Source: Opisthocomus hoazin (Eukaryota; Chordata; Aves; Opisthocomiformes; Opisthocomidae). From it: a stretch of 64,000 bases of DNA. Positions 47,874 through 60,600 of the stretch are shown in pieces. Both the position numbers and the translations under genes were made by a program. Under the pieces are notes generated by a model, which worked only from the letters and a program-made list of their open reading frames with translations, made no database searches and had not been told where the DNA came from. How positions within the stretch are numbered: position 1 is the stretch's first letter; each line of letters starts with the position of its first letter. The stretch covers positions 7,564,001-7,628,000 of the forward strand of contig NC_134428.1 of the NCBI RefSeq assembly GCF_030867145.1. Direction: 5' to 3'.

Positions 47874-48038
47874 ATGAACTTTTTCGATGAAAACCTAGCA
47901 GAGCACAGCGATGATGGAACTGGACCTGGTTTTCAACAACTGGCATCCAGCAACTTCATCAAGATCAACATCTCCTGCAGACTGTGGGCACGGGCCGCAC
48001 CAGATACATCAGCCGTGAGCTCCGGATGCAGCAAGTGA
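47874..48038 (+). CDS. Small open frame of unknown function between pol and LTR
   Basis: ATG to TGA, 54 codons, in a different frame from pol. The peptide begins MNFFDENLAEHSDDGTGPGF, is acidic at the front, and carries two isolated Cys. It has no signal peptide, membrane segment or known domain that I recognise. It sits where env would be in other retroviruses. A chance open frame is quite possible for this length. Confidence 0.3.
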   Translation: MNFFDENLAEHSDDGTGPGFQQLASSNFIKINISCRLWARAAPDTSAVSSGCSK

Positions 48039-48238
48039 CCGCCCACCACCACACATCACCTCTCCTGCCACGGAAGACCATTATGACAGATGGAGCCTGA
48101 AGTCATGGATTAAATGAACTCAACGGACACTTTAGAGTGATGATCCATAGACTAAGGGAATGATATCTGGAGACAGGAGAAGTGGTGGTGATCAACCGGA
48201 CAATGGGGGACCTGGGCATGACGTAGATGGTATGGAAT

Positions 48239-48248
48239 AAGGGGTGGA
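48239..48248 (+). other. Polypurine tract for plus-strand priming
   Basis: AAGGGGTGGA, purines except for one T, ends three bases before the 3' LTR (TAA between). The position is right for the RNase H-resistant primer of plus-strand DNA. Confidence 0.65.
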
Positions 48249-48251
48249 TAA

Positions 48252-48655
48252 TGTCCTGGGTTTGGCCAGAACAGGGTTAATTTTCACCGGAATCCAGGAA
48301 GGGACACAGCCGGGGGGTGGGGGCTGACCCCACCTGGCCAAACAGAGCCCGGTATTCCATACCATGTGACGTCACGCTGGGTTCCGGTGGGGGGGGGGCG
48401 GTGCGGCGGGAACGCACTCGCGGCTTGGGGGGGACGCGGCGCCGGTGCTGTCTGGGTCCTGCGGTTCGTTGTTGTGTTTTCTCCTTATCTGTATCGTTGT
48501 TGTTCCTGTTTTCCCTCTGTTTGCTGTTCTGTTAAACTGCCCTTATCCCGACCCACCAGTTTCTGCCTCTTTCTTTCCATTCTCCTCCGCACGCCGGCGG
48601 GGGGAGGGGCGGCTGCGTGGCGCTTTTGTTGCCGGCGGCAGCCGAAACCGAAACA
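48252..48655 (+). repeat. 3' LTR of the ERV-L-like provirus
   Basis: 404 bp, starting TGTCCTGGGTTTGG and ending CCGAAACA. Compared with the 5' LTR it has seven substitutions, three clustered in TTTTCTCCTTATCTGTATCG, and one additional G in the G-run (10 versus 9). It is followed by ATCAT. Confidence 0.95.
48367..48374. promoter_or_regulatory. CRE palindrome TGACGTCA in 3' LTR
   Basis: Same perfect CREB/ATF consensus as in the 5' LTR. From this LTR it could also affect transcription of DNA to the right. Confidence 0.6.
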
Positions 48656-48660
48656 ATCAT
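48656..48660. repeat. Target-site duplication ATCAT (right copy)
   Basis: Perfect match to 42050-42054. It confirms that both provirus ends are original. Confidence 0.9.
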
Positions 48661-51600
48661 TCTATTAATGCTAGTTCAACGCTTCAGGTAAAACACCACC
48701 ACTGAACCTCTACCTGCAACAGTATGTGCCTTTTTTCCCCTGATTGCTTTGGCCACGTCCAACCGTGACACAGGGGATGGTCTAGTGATCCAGGAGGCCG
48801 GCTTGTTTGAGTATGCAAAGGAAGCCTTGTGACTTGTCACAGTTAAAACTGACAGATATACAGGCCACAAATACAAATGTTTACAAATGGAGAGAAAGAA
48901 CATCCAACGTCATTATGTTAGGTTTCTCCTTGTGCATGATTAACACCAAAGGGTGAAACAGTACACAAACAATATCCACCATAATAAAAAATCCTTAGTA
49001 TTTTCTGTGTCAAAGTTACCGCAATGCTGCATCTATTTTCCTTTGCTTGCAGCTTTTACAACAAAGTGGTTATTAAATTCGCCACTCTACTTGCTGTTTT
49101 TGGAGATGGAATTTTTAATCAAGCTCCTTCAGCAGTGGGATTTAGTCCTCAGCACATATGTGAAGACATATATACAAGAGCTGCACTCAGAGTAATGCAA
49201 AAAACAATAAGCTTGTCTAGTCTGAGTTTAGATACAGACACATTTATTGAAGAAGCTTCCCTGCATCTTTCTTTCATTTTTTTTGGTTGTTTTGTGGGGG
49301 AGGGTGTTTTGTTTTCTACTTGGCTTCTGCAGGCATTGTCACATATAAGTCCAAAGCTCACATCTTTCAGATAGTAGACCAGTCTTTCCCTTTTCATTAA
49401 AACCTTTAATTTATGGGAAAATATACCTAAGGAAAAACGGACCACAAAAAGGTCGAAGTTTTGACATCTCTCTCAATACTTGTTCTTTACAAAGTACTGT
49501 GCTCAGCAACCTTCAGGGAACAAGCTTGGGTACCACTGATTGTAACCAAGTACGGTTTTCCAGAGGCTTTCACCATCTTTTATTCCTACCTTTGCCTAAC
49601 TTTCTCCCGATTAAGATGAAGGGTGTACAAAACAGATTTGTTGTAAAGCAGTAACATCTAATGGAGGAAAACCGCCACCTTATGACAGCAGAGCTTTTTC
49701 AGTAGTAAAAGTTTGACTGAAGGTCTTGTGGAGAATTTTCAAGCAGAAGATTCCTTTGCTGCTGGAGAATCTAAAGCCATGATTTCAAGCCTGCTGTGTA
49801 GCACTTTCCTTTTCTTGTGAAAATAACTGTAAGGTTTGCAGTGATTTTCCTCAAAAGAATCTCTTAGGGAAATCAGATCTTAAGCTAGTGTGGAATGATA
49901 ATCTCACAAGGCATTAACGGAATCTTCCTCAGTTGGAAAACATGAGCCTAATTTTAACTCCCATTTGTTTTACAGCAAAATAAGTCAATGACATCAATAC
50001 TATTGTAAATAAATGGGGTCAGATTCAAACAGTTTGCACTGTTCAAGATACAGTGTAATAAGCAAAATTCTATGCATTTAATAGATCATCACTGTGACAT
50101 TTTTATAACAACTACGGTTAATGTTCTCCACGTGTTATTAACTGCTCTTCGCAACAAGTTCCCCCATACAGCTTCTTTGTCACATATGGATCAGTTCCTA
50201 ATGTCATTTACTTTTAGAGAAATAATTCAGTTAAAATGAATAATACTTAAAGCTACTGAAATGATTCTACGTCTGCTCAAGCAAGGGCATTCAGACTCAG
50301 GACCACAAGGCTAAGTTAGTGGTTTACTTTTCCTATTGCTCCTCCTGAGATAATCTTTGAGATTTCTAAATTCCAGCAGTGGAAGCATCAAAAATATCTT
50401 ACAAGAATCATAATCTTACTAATTGAACATTTAATTATTATCCAACTAAATTCACTAATAGTGCTCTCTAAATACTTAATGTGAAATAAGCAGCATAGGA
50501 AACATTAGGTAGCTCAAGATTTCTGGGGTTTCTCCAGTTATTTTTGTTTTATACTTCAGTCAAGCTGTATTTGATGGTCTGTTTCCTAATCGGAAATCCA
50601 CCCATCTTTGCAACAAAATAATAACAAGGAGAACACAACATAATTTAATTTGAAGAGAAAGTCAGTTCAGTTGAATTTTGAAATCTATTTTATGTATTTT
50701 TCAAATGACATCAATTGCAGCCAGTGACGTGCCAGTTTGTCCTGCTTTCTCCTCATTTCTCTTGCACTCATCACAGTGAAATCATTAAAAGATCAAAATT
50801 TAATCACATGAAATTAAGGTCACTAGGAGGCATACAAAAGAAGTCACTCCTTCATGTGAATATGGAAGCTTTTTATTTGTTAGGTTACCATGCCGTTTGA
50901 AAAAGCTTATCACTTGCTCACAGAAAAAGTCATAATTTGCATGAAAGAAGGATCTCAGCATGCAGTGTTGATAGCAAGGTTCCACAGCTGATCTCTGCTG
51001 CAAAGCCTGCCACAGGAGACCAGGATAAAATTTTATTTTGGCTGAGAGCTGGCTAACTGCAAACCCGACCATCCTCTTATTTCATAAGAGCACACAATTC
51101 ATTAACATCAAAGTTCAGCAAATAACAGGAGGTTTTGCTGCCCTCCTTGTACTGTTACCCCTCAAGGGCAACGGGTTTTCATCAGGAGGAATGCTGCATT
51201 CCACAAGTGTGAGATTTACTGTGTGGCTGCAATATGGTTCAATCACCACTACTGCACATCTAGAATAATTTCACTGCAGTATAAAGGCAGTACCCAAATA
51301 CTGGGAAGGTATAATCCTTTGTGCTGTTGTCTATGGCTACATAAGAGGCAGGGAAAAGAAAGGTCTGATAGCTTGTCTCCTACTGTTCAACATTAAGGTT
51401 AAAGTATTTATATTCAAACAAAAATACTTTCCAATCCTGATACATAAAAAGTAAAGGCTACTTGTTGGAAAGCAGGAATGGCAAATATCACACGTCACAC
51501 TGAGAAAGTTTCTCATTTAGATATGCTAACCCCTCTTTCCTGAGCATGGCAAGTCACTAGAAGTTTTGGGGAAGTAGAGCCATGCAAACCATAGTTTGTT

Positions 51601-54600
51601 TTGCTACTCAGGGCTACACCTCAAACCAAAACCTCCTTATTTCCTGATCAAGCAGAAAGTAAGAACAGACAAAACAACTGTATATTATATGAAAGATAAT
51701 CTAACAAAACAGCACGTTACAGAGTGAACTTAATTAAAACAATAGGTCCCTTTAAGTCACAGGTCTCTGCTTCCATTCCAAATAATCCAATTAAGACAGC
51801 TAGAAAATGCAGCTTCAATATACAGTGTCCAAGCACCAAAACTGACATTATCCAGAAGAAACATCGAGAGCCACTGCCCTCTCCACCTGCAGAAATGACT
51901 ATAGCACAAGTCAGGGTGTTTGCCAGTGTAGGCCATGATGAAATTGGCAGAGAAGTGGCAGATCCTGACATTTTAAATGAGATGAAAACAGAGAATGAGA
52001 CTAATGAAGAGGTGGAATGTGGGCAATAAAAATGTACCCACATCACATATGCCAAGTAAACAGAAGAATGCCTGGTACGTCAAGCTTGGGTCCTGGGAGT
52101 AAGAAAAATCTGCACAAAATTAGCTGGTGTGTGCACTGCAACAGCCAGCCTTAAGCTAGCAGCCAATTTCCTGGGACAAGCAAAAGTTACTGACTGCAAA
52201 ACCTAATTCAAAGCAAGAGAAAACCTACCTGGAACAGAACTAGATAAGCAGGTGCACAAGAGAGGTAGTGACAGAAGAAAACATGCAATACACTTGATAC
52301 TATTCTAGGTCTTCTTACTTCAGATCACAGTGCAGAGTCTGAGCAAGCGAAACATCCCTGAGGCAACTCAGAGCATCCCTGACTCAGGAATTAGAGATTG
52401 GTTAAGCACAATCACCTCAAAAGGCAGAAAACGTAGTAGCAAGACATGAGGGTGTAAAAACAAACCCACCCACAACTACACCAAGCACCACTGACCCATC
52501 TTCCACCCTCCCCCCCCCCCCAAAAAAAAAGTGTTACGCACGAGGTCAGCCCTCTGTGAATCAAGCAAAAAGTGACAGGGAAGTGCATGTAGCACTGCTC
52601 TGGGGAACGCAGCAGGCCTTACTGAATAACAAACCAACGGGAAATCCCCGCTCCGACTGTCCTGATCCTCCGTGCAGGGCCCAGCCAGGGGTCTGCAGAG
52701 TGCAAGACCCTTCGCAGGAGACGGATCTGGAGAGACCATATGTCAACAGTCCCACGCCCAGGCACTGCAGGACAGCAGGCGCGAGCTCCCTTTCCCAACG
52801 CTGCTCCACAAGGCCTCACGCTACGCAGCCAGTTTGCCTTGGCCATTTGCACAACTTCCCAGCTCAAGGAAGAGGTTGTGTGGCCTGGCGGCAGTAAGTT
52901 TGTCTGAAGTGGGACTGATCTTTTGTTATGCTGACAAACACTGCTGGTGGGTCTGATCCAGGCCTCCAAGGTGCCAACCACACTAGAAATAACTAATAAA
53001 AATCTAGAAAAATTCCTTCCCCAATAACAAATTGCTATCAGTTTGTGTTGCTAGGATAGTTCACTGCTCTCCAACGCCTCTTAGAAATAAAGGAACAAAG
53101 GTTTTAAGCATTTTTGCTTGTTCCTTTGTAAAATAAAGGTGTGGGGGGAAGACAAGAGATGGAAAAGCAACAGGAGATTAAAAGGGCTCTGGGAATCTCC
53201 CCTTTCATCCCCTGCCTGTGTAAAGCATCAATCAACACTAGGCCCTTCACCCCCCGTTTACCTCCAAGAGAATGTCCCCCCTACTAAACCGATGGAGACT
53301 CTGGCCTGTCAGAGCACGCTCTCAGCCCGCACTCCCCTCCCCCTAGAAGCAGAATATTGTCCCCCATTCTCACCAAATGATCTGGGTAAACTCAGATCAT
53401 CTGAACAGGTCTGATTTTTGTCTAGACCTCAAAACTCTTGCCTTCCTCAAGGGCCACTAACAACAGTGATTAGCCAGAAGTCCTCCCTGTATCAGAGCCC
53501 TATTTACAGAGCTTAGACCAAACATTTTTACAACAAAAGACAAGTGGTTTGGTTTTTTTTGTTTAACTGGTAGTGGGGGATTTTGTTTTTCTTGCAATTG
53601 CTGCAGGTTCATCTGTCCCTATGGAAACTCATCTTCTCAACTTCAGAAATGCACTGAAACTTCATAGCATACAACTTCTGGCAAAATAATGTGTGCTACC
53701 ACCTCTTGAAAACAGGAATTCTGAATTCACCTGTTGCGGAGTTTTTTTGTTTTTTAAACTTGCAAGCACATACAAACTGCCAGGAAAGTCGCCCTATTGC
53801 TACTGAGGGTTACTTTCTTCTCTCTACCCTAAAAGGAATTAGCTAATTGCTTTCACATAGGGAGTTCCTATAATGCAGGATAGTTTTTCTTCGCTGACCT
53901 GATCACATAAAATATTAATAGAAGGGAGGTTATTGCATAACAACATCAACAACATTAAGAGTTACATCCAAAGTTACATAGTTCCTGTTGACGACTTCCA
54001 GTACTCAGTATTAATTTCACCCATTTCTCTGCAATGCATAAAATTCTTATGTATTAATTCATTCAGATAATCTAAAGTATCTTCCACACAGAAGTCTTAA
54101 CTTGAAAATCATTACTTATGAGGTGTCAAGTGAACAGTATTACAGCTGTAAGAGACTATTTGATAGAGACTTGGGATGTGTTAAATTTTAAGAAACTGAC
54201 ATGCCTTGTTAATTAGAAATGCCAACATTTGACATTTTTATACCTAAGAAAATGGATTTATTATAGATCCATTTAATTTTGGAGGAAAAGCTGGTGCTAG
54301 GAATTCTGATTCACAGTCCACAAAGGTAGATTTCCAACCACAGTGCAGTACAGTTTCCGATAATTTATGTAGACCAAATAGATACAAACAACACACACAG
54401 AACCCTGTATTTCTAAAACTCTGAGTAAGCTCAGCTGTGTAAAAGAACCGATTTCCATCCACTTTCTGATTCCTCATTTCCCACCTGGGACTGTGCAAAG
54501 CACTTTTTAAGCAGTCTTTCTAGTAGCTAGAAGAAAACTAATGATTTCACCACTCCGTAGACAGAGCTATGCCAGTGACCAGCAGTTGCCTTTTTTTTTA

Positions 54601-57600
54601 AATTTTATTTCTGTCAAAATAAAAAATATGACATAACAATACAAACAGAATATACCCATTCCTGATTTTCAAAATTATTTTTGTACCTGGCAGTTCTATC
54701 TGAGGAGTGTTGCTGATGCACAGTGAACAGATTTCCTCGTAAAGCTGTGTAATGCCAACATGAAGCACTGGTCAGACAGACTTCGGAGGTATTTTTCCCA
54801 GAAATCCTGGTATTTCCCTACACCAGGGTACTTCAAACATTGGAGCAAACTGCTTTAAGAATCAGTGTAAACAAAATGGAAAAGCCCACTGATTTCAACC
54901 GTGCTGCAAATTTATTTTCTTCCCTCACTCAAACAAATAACAGTATCATAAGTGACCACCTTATAGCCTCCCACTAAATTAATCATAGTAGTCGATAAAT
55001 TCACACAACCATAGAGACAGAGATAATAGCAATTTACATGTCAACACGTAGTTAAAGTGAGGAGAGGAGGGTGAGGTACACATAACTTGCTACTGTTGAA
55101 AGAACTTAAACCAGGACTAAGAGGGTACTTCTGACTACTCAGGGCAGTATTTGGAAGATTTCAGGCCAAAGCCCATCAGCAGTGATTCTTTCAGTTTGAG
55201 TAAAACAAGAGGTGTCTTATTCATATGACTGTGTCATAGTTTAATGAAACTTCATGTTATTTTTGCAATGTGTAACAGCAAATGTGTGTGTTTGAGCTTC
55301 TTCATGTGGAACATGAATGCTTCTGCAAAACAAACACAGCAAAACCTGATCATAACGGGCACCAAGGGGACTTCTACTTTCCAGGTCTTTGTAGCAGCTG
55401 GCTGAATAAAGCAGGGTAATTAGATTCAAGCACTCAGATGGCTGAGATTTACTGACTGTGAGAAGTAGAGCTGTCCCCAGCGAAGAAAGCAACATAAAAT
55501 AACCGCTGGCTCAAGGGCTACCTTTGGACATACTGACATTGGCTTCACAAGGTATCAGTACGTCAAGCTCCCTCTGTGTGGGGTAAGCAGGCTAATCTGC
55601 TGGGGTGGGGTTAGCGTGCACAGAAAGTAACGGAGAGGCCATTTGAAGCATCTCTCAGCTTGAATATAACATATAGGAAAAGAACGTTCAAGGGAAAGAT
55701 GCAGTAAGAAAGGCATAGAAAAAAACAAAAGGCGAGGAGAAAAACAATAGAGACAGTAAAGGAATCAAGCTAGAAGAATGTTCCAGAATTAGAAGCACAG
55801 ACCTAGTCTACAGACTCCTCTTACACTTTCTTTAAATCCAAATGATTGCAGACTATTCTATAAAGAACTGTTGCACTACGGCTACGTCTACACTGTAGTT
55901 TTCACCTGTGTCCCTACAAGTGTTTTTGCCCAGGTTACATAAAAACCACTTATTTATTCTTCTAGTGCTTGCTGTCATTTGAGTGCAGGGGTTGTTAAAG
56001 GTCCTTCTGTATTTAGAAGGAACATTCTCCCATGGTTTCCTGAGGGGGAAAATAACCCTTGGACATTTGGCACGGAGAACATTGCAGTTTATCTGCAGAG
56101 ACACAGGTGAGGACAGACCACGCGACAGCACACCAGCACAGAGGGGAATCTGTTCAGACTCCATGCCAATTATATGGCCTAACGGTGCAGCAGACTTACC
56201 TGTAGCTGCATCCCCATGGTTATTTCCCAACAGTTCGTTTTGGTAGAGGTGCAGGAAAATCTTACAGAAATAAAGCTTTGTGAGAGCCTTCCTAGGCACC
56301 ACTAGCAAATATCAAAAACTGCTGAAGGCAAGTGGAAGGTGAAGGCAACAGAAAGAACAAAAGGCAGAGCTTGTCTTTTTTTCCTACTGATGTTCTGAGA
56401 TGCCATTTCAAAAGGGTTTATCTCGAAGCACACAGACGTGTGCTAGAGGTTGGGCATAATTATTTAGACTCACTGACTCACAGATGTTACCTTTAACTAG
56501 TTTGTCAGTTGTCATGCACCATCTGACAATCACACTGAAGAGAAAGTACAAGCAAGACTGCACATGTACCTTCCAACTATAGTGCTGTACACTGCATCAA
56601 AGTGACTGTCAAAGACAGAAATATAAAGAGCAGCTCTTCAGTTTTTCACACTCGTAAACATGAAACAGGAGTGCCACATACTCATCTATGAGACATTGGC
56701 CTCTTGGTTTATGTACCAGGGTTTAACACCAGAGACTTACAGAGCTACCAACTTCAGCTTAGGTGCTAAGGGTACAAAGCATTCAGAACGTGATCAGTAT
56801 TTTACTGTCAGACTATGAAGTCACATCAAAGAGGCTTTTGGACAAGTCTGTCCTTAACAGACAGTTAATCTCATCTTAACAGTGTGTATATTTCAAGTCA
56901 CAATGCATTTATAAAGCTGCAGATGTCACTAATCTAAAAGAGTTTGCAGACATTCTAGAGGGACAGAATCAAAATTGTTTTGAAATCTGTTCAATGGAGA
57001 ACTGTATGCTTTCCATGTTCTCTGTGACAAAAAGAATCAAGACTGACAGACTGGAAAATCTCTTGCTTTGCTGCAAAAATATTGATGCCCTAGTATCTGC
57101 TAAATTAAGCCAACCGCTGCAGGTATTTGTTCTGCCCCACTGGCAGGAGGTAAAAATGGGAGTCAGAGTGACATGTTCTAGGCAGCACTGAACTGTAACT
57201 CAGTATATCTGAATTTAGTGAATACAGAGTAATTTATTAATTTTTTTTTTTACAGTTGATGTAAATCTCTATAGTGACAAACATTAAGCTTCTTAGGAAG
57301 CCCAGCAATGAAGCATCATTGCCTCTGAACAATAAGGAGGCTTGAATAGTGCGATATTCTTGGTTCCATGCAGTCACCTCAGCTATTATGAAATACCACA
57401 CGATGTACACTTATGTAGCTATGCTCAGTCATGTTTCTTAAGACACTTCAAAGAATTTCAAAACAAATATTTCTGACAGAAGTGACAAAGGAAAACCCTA
57501 CATATACAAATTACATTTACAGTCAAGACCTATACTGCTACTCCCATTGTTTAGACTTGAAATGACAAGTAGAATTTAAGTGAAGCTTTAAAGAACAAAC

Positions 57601-60600
57601 TCACATATAATCTTAATACAATTTCTTGCTTTTGATATATTTCCTGAAAGAGGCTATTGCAGTATTCTTAACTAATTATTTTAAATTGAAACTATGCCTA
57701 GTCACTACAATTAAGGGAGATAACCATACTCAGAGTAATTCATCTCCACTAATTCCTATAAGGAAAAGAAGATGAAATAACAAAAAAACCAAACTGCATT
57801 TTAAGCACATTGGCCCCTAACATATGCTAGGAACTATAAAGTAATTACAAGTTGCTTAGAATACCTTAAAAAAGTACTGGCTGAAATATTTCTAACAATT
57901 GAAGACACCAAATCATTGAAACCAAACGCTTTGCTCAGGAATTACGTTAAATGTATCTCCTTGAAAACAGGGCTTGAAGGTGACAGAAGGGCACCCTTTT
58001 AGCTGAACAGTTATGCTCCTAAGTGTTTTTTGCTTAAGAAACAGAAGTCAAAGTTTCTGAAAGTGTGGCTGAAATAGACATACCAAATTACCACAGCTAA
58101 TTCTTTTAAAAGCTTTGAAATGTGCCAGTTGAATTAAACTTGGTTTCCTTTTTAGTTGACTAGATTTTAACTTTTCCTGTGCCAAACCAGAGAACACTTC
58201 TAAAAGCTGCATTGTTTCTTAGTGGCCCAGGAATAGATCCGTGCATGCAGGGCATGTGCAAGGTAGTACCTCACAGAGGATTCCTGTTACTTGTTCTGTG
58301 TTCACGATGTTAAAAACCCAAACAAAACACAATGACATTACCAGACTTCATAGCAAAACCAGGAAAACTAAGCTTCAACTAAACTTCCAGGTTTAGAAGT
58401 AAAAATATCAAATGCACAAACACAAATATGGGCAGTCTTGGCACACACACCAGATTACATCTATGAAATACTACAGACACTTTGGAATATGCAGACCGTG
58501 TCGATCCTAACACCCGTAGGCAACGCAGCACCCAAAGAGGTACAGCAGGTAATGGTTGTTCCATGTTACAGTATGCTGTTCTTTAAGACCGTGACTTGAT
58601 CAGGTGGAACCCTCTGGTGAGAAGAGGAAAATTGTTCTTCCTCTTCAAGCTACATCATTTTCAGGGAGGGAAGCTTCAGACTAGCATAAGGGCAGGCAAA
58701 GAAAGCGGTAGAGCGCAAGAAGGGCTCAGCAAGATCTAGGAGCCTGCAGTTTATTCTAAGACCAGGAGACTACTGAGAAAAGCAGGTAGAGTTACTCAGG
58801 GTAACAGCAAAATACCAGCTCTGGGGTTGACCATCAGTGTTGGATACCAAGAGCTATGAAGGAAACTTGAAAATACCACCTTCTGTAATAAATTTGGTGA
58901 GTGATAATATATAGAATAAAAAACCAAAAGTGTCCAGAGACATAATGGGACAGTAAAGCATCAAATTCTTACTGAAAATGTGTTGGAAATGAGTTTCCAA
59001 AGTTCCCCTAGAACGCTTTGTCAACCTATATTTTCAAATTAACTCTTAAAACACAGTATCTTCTTAGGACAATCTCATATTAAAACAGGGTCCATCCTAT
59101 TTCAGATTGCTTCCTATCGTCAGCTTTTTTCATTCTAATGCTTAATCAAACTGCGAATGTTGCCATATTTCTGATGTAGGACTGTCAAGAAAGGAAAACA
59201 GAATTTGTAGCCTCAACTTTAAGTTTATTTTACTTCATGCTAAAATTTCCCAGTCACCAGAGATTTCAGCTGCTTTGCCCTGAAAGGTATTTACTGACAT
59301 GGAAAAAGCCTTTCTGATGGCATCTGTGACAATAAAGTCTTGGTATGCATTAGAGAAGCAGCATGACAGACAAAACATATGCGAGAGGCTGATTTCCCCG
59401 CTCCCTGCCATTGTTATCTAGCTATTCCTGTTGCAGAGCTTAAGCCAGGCTACAACACAACAGTGCCACGCTTTAACTACAGATGAATTCTTTCCAATAC
59501 ATTTTTCAATGTAATTTCTAGACATATTTTACATTTTTATTGCAAATTCAGTTCCCATAGGAGCTCAAGCACTTTGCAAACTATTTGAAAGAGTGCACCT
59601 CAACAGACTGTTAGGTTTTGGAGTAAGAAGCAAGTAAATACTAATCAGTGGGTGGCAACAGTTATGGGTAAAGTTAATTTGGGACCAGTACCTGTCAGAA
59701 AGAGGTCTCCAATACACGTAACTTCGTTAAAATGTAATTCAGTACTACCAGGATATGAGCCATGGATTTTATAGTGTCATACTTCAACACTTCTTGACAG
59801 ACATTTTCTAACCACACTGAAGTTTCACAGTATGAGTTCTGAAGTTTAACATGTTAAACACACACAGCATCACATACCTTCCCTGAACTCCACTAGGGCT
59901 AGCTTACATTGTCACACCTTTGCCATATAAACACGCCAGGTTCATAAACGTAGAATGATTTAAGAAGGATCCAGCCTGTGGTAAGAAATTTACCATGCTT
60001 AAGTACAATTACACATTTTTCAGAAATACTTAATACACCTAGTCTCCTAACATGTGAGGATAGATTTCGCTCGAGCTTTCAGTGGACACCAACTCCAAGT
60101 AAGAATATCAACCAGCTAACTGAAACGTGAGTGCTCTCTTAATATGAGCTTTGGCCTTTTTCTGCAGCGAGATATTCAGTACTGAATGTAACAAACCATG
60201 TTGTCTCCAACTTACAGATATTATTAACAGCTGAATCATCACAAGGTATCTTTGGATGGGTATATAAAGAGTGCATAAAAATTCACAAGCTGTTTTCAGA
60301 TTAAGCAACAACAGCAGTCCTTGCAACAAAACGAGTTAAACAAGCAGATTCTTCTAGTCATACGCTTTAAAAAAAAAAATTGTCCCCTAAATCTCATCTC
60401 AGTGTAAAAGAAATTAAAATTCTTTTGCCTGGGAATTCATTTTGCATTATTCTGCCTTGCTCCCAATGTCACTGCCTCCTATGAGCTTCTTTTTGTAAGA
60501 ACCTTCTGGTCATAGGAAGTACAAAGTCCTAGTGATACCAACAGTAAATACATTGAGCATTTTATCATTTAATGTCATAAATTCACATTATTTTCTTACC

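Larger units (their letters stand above)
47759..48251 (+). other. Region between pol and 3' LTR, no env
   Basis: 493 bp without any env similarity. The first 110 bp are AT-rich. The rest is more balanced and holds one 54-codon open frame (47874-48038). It ends in a purine-rich tract at the LTR edge. Such a segment is typical of env-less ERV-L elements. Confidence 0.75.
42055..48655 (+). mobile_element. Near-intact env-less ERV-L-like provirus
   Basis: It is 6601 bp, bounded by two LTRs and a 5-bp duplication ATCAT. The order is 5' LTR, Lys1,2-like primer site, short leader, gag, UAG, protease-reverse transcriptase-RNase H, TGA, integrase, an untranslated region, a purine tract and the 3' LTR. 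There is no env, as in ERV-L elements, which spread inside cells. The LTRs differ by 7 substitutions and one G-run indel (about 1.7%), so insertion is fairly recent. All frames are open except for one TGA in pol. It is much more GC-rich than its flanks. The assignment to avian ERV-L (class III, spuma-related) rests on LTR ends, absence of env and Gag/Pol character. Confidence 0.95.

Noticed and set aside
51724..52029. Plus-strand open frame of 101 codons followed by AATAAAA
   Set aside because: It looked like a possible retrocopy end, but no protein family was recognised and no target duplication or poly-A tail is present.
55853..56308. Minus-strand open frame of 151 codons
   Set aside because: No domain, ordinary background composition and no exon signals.
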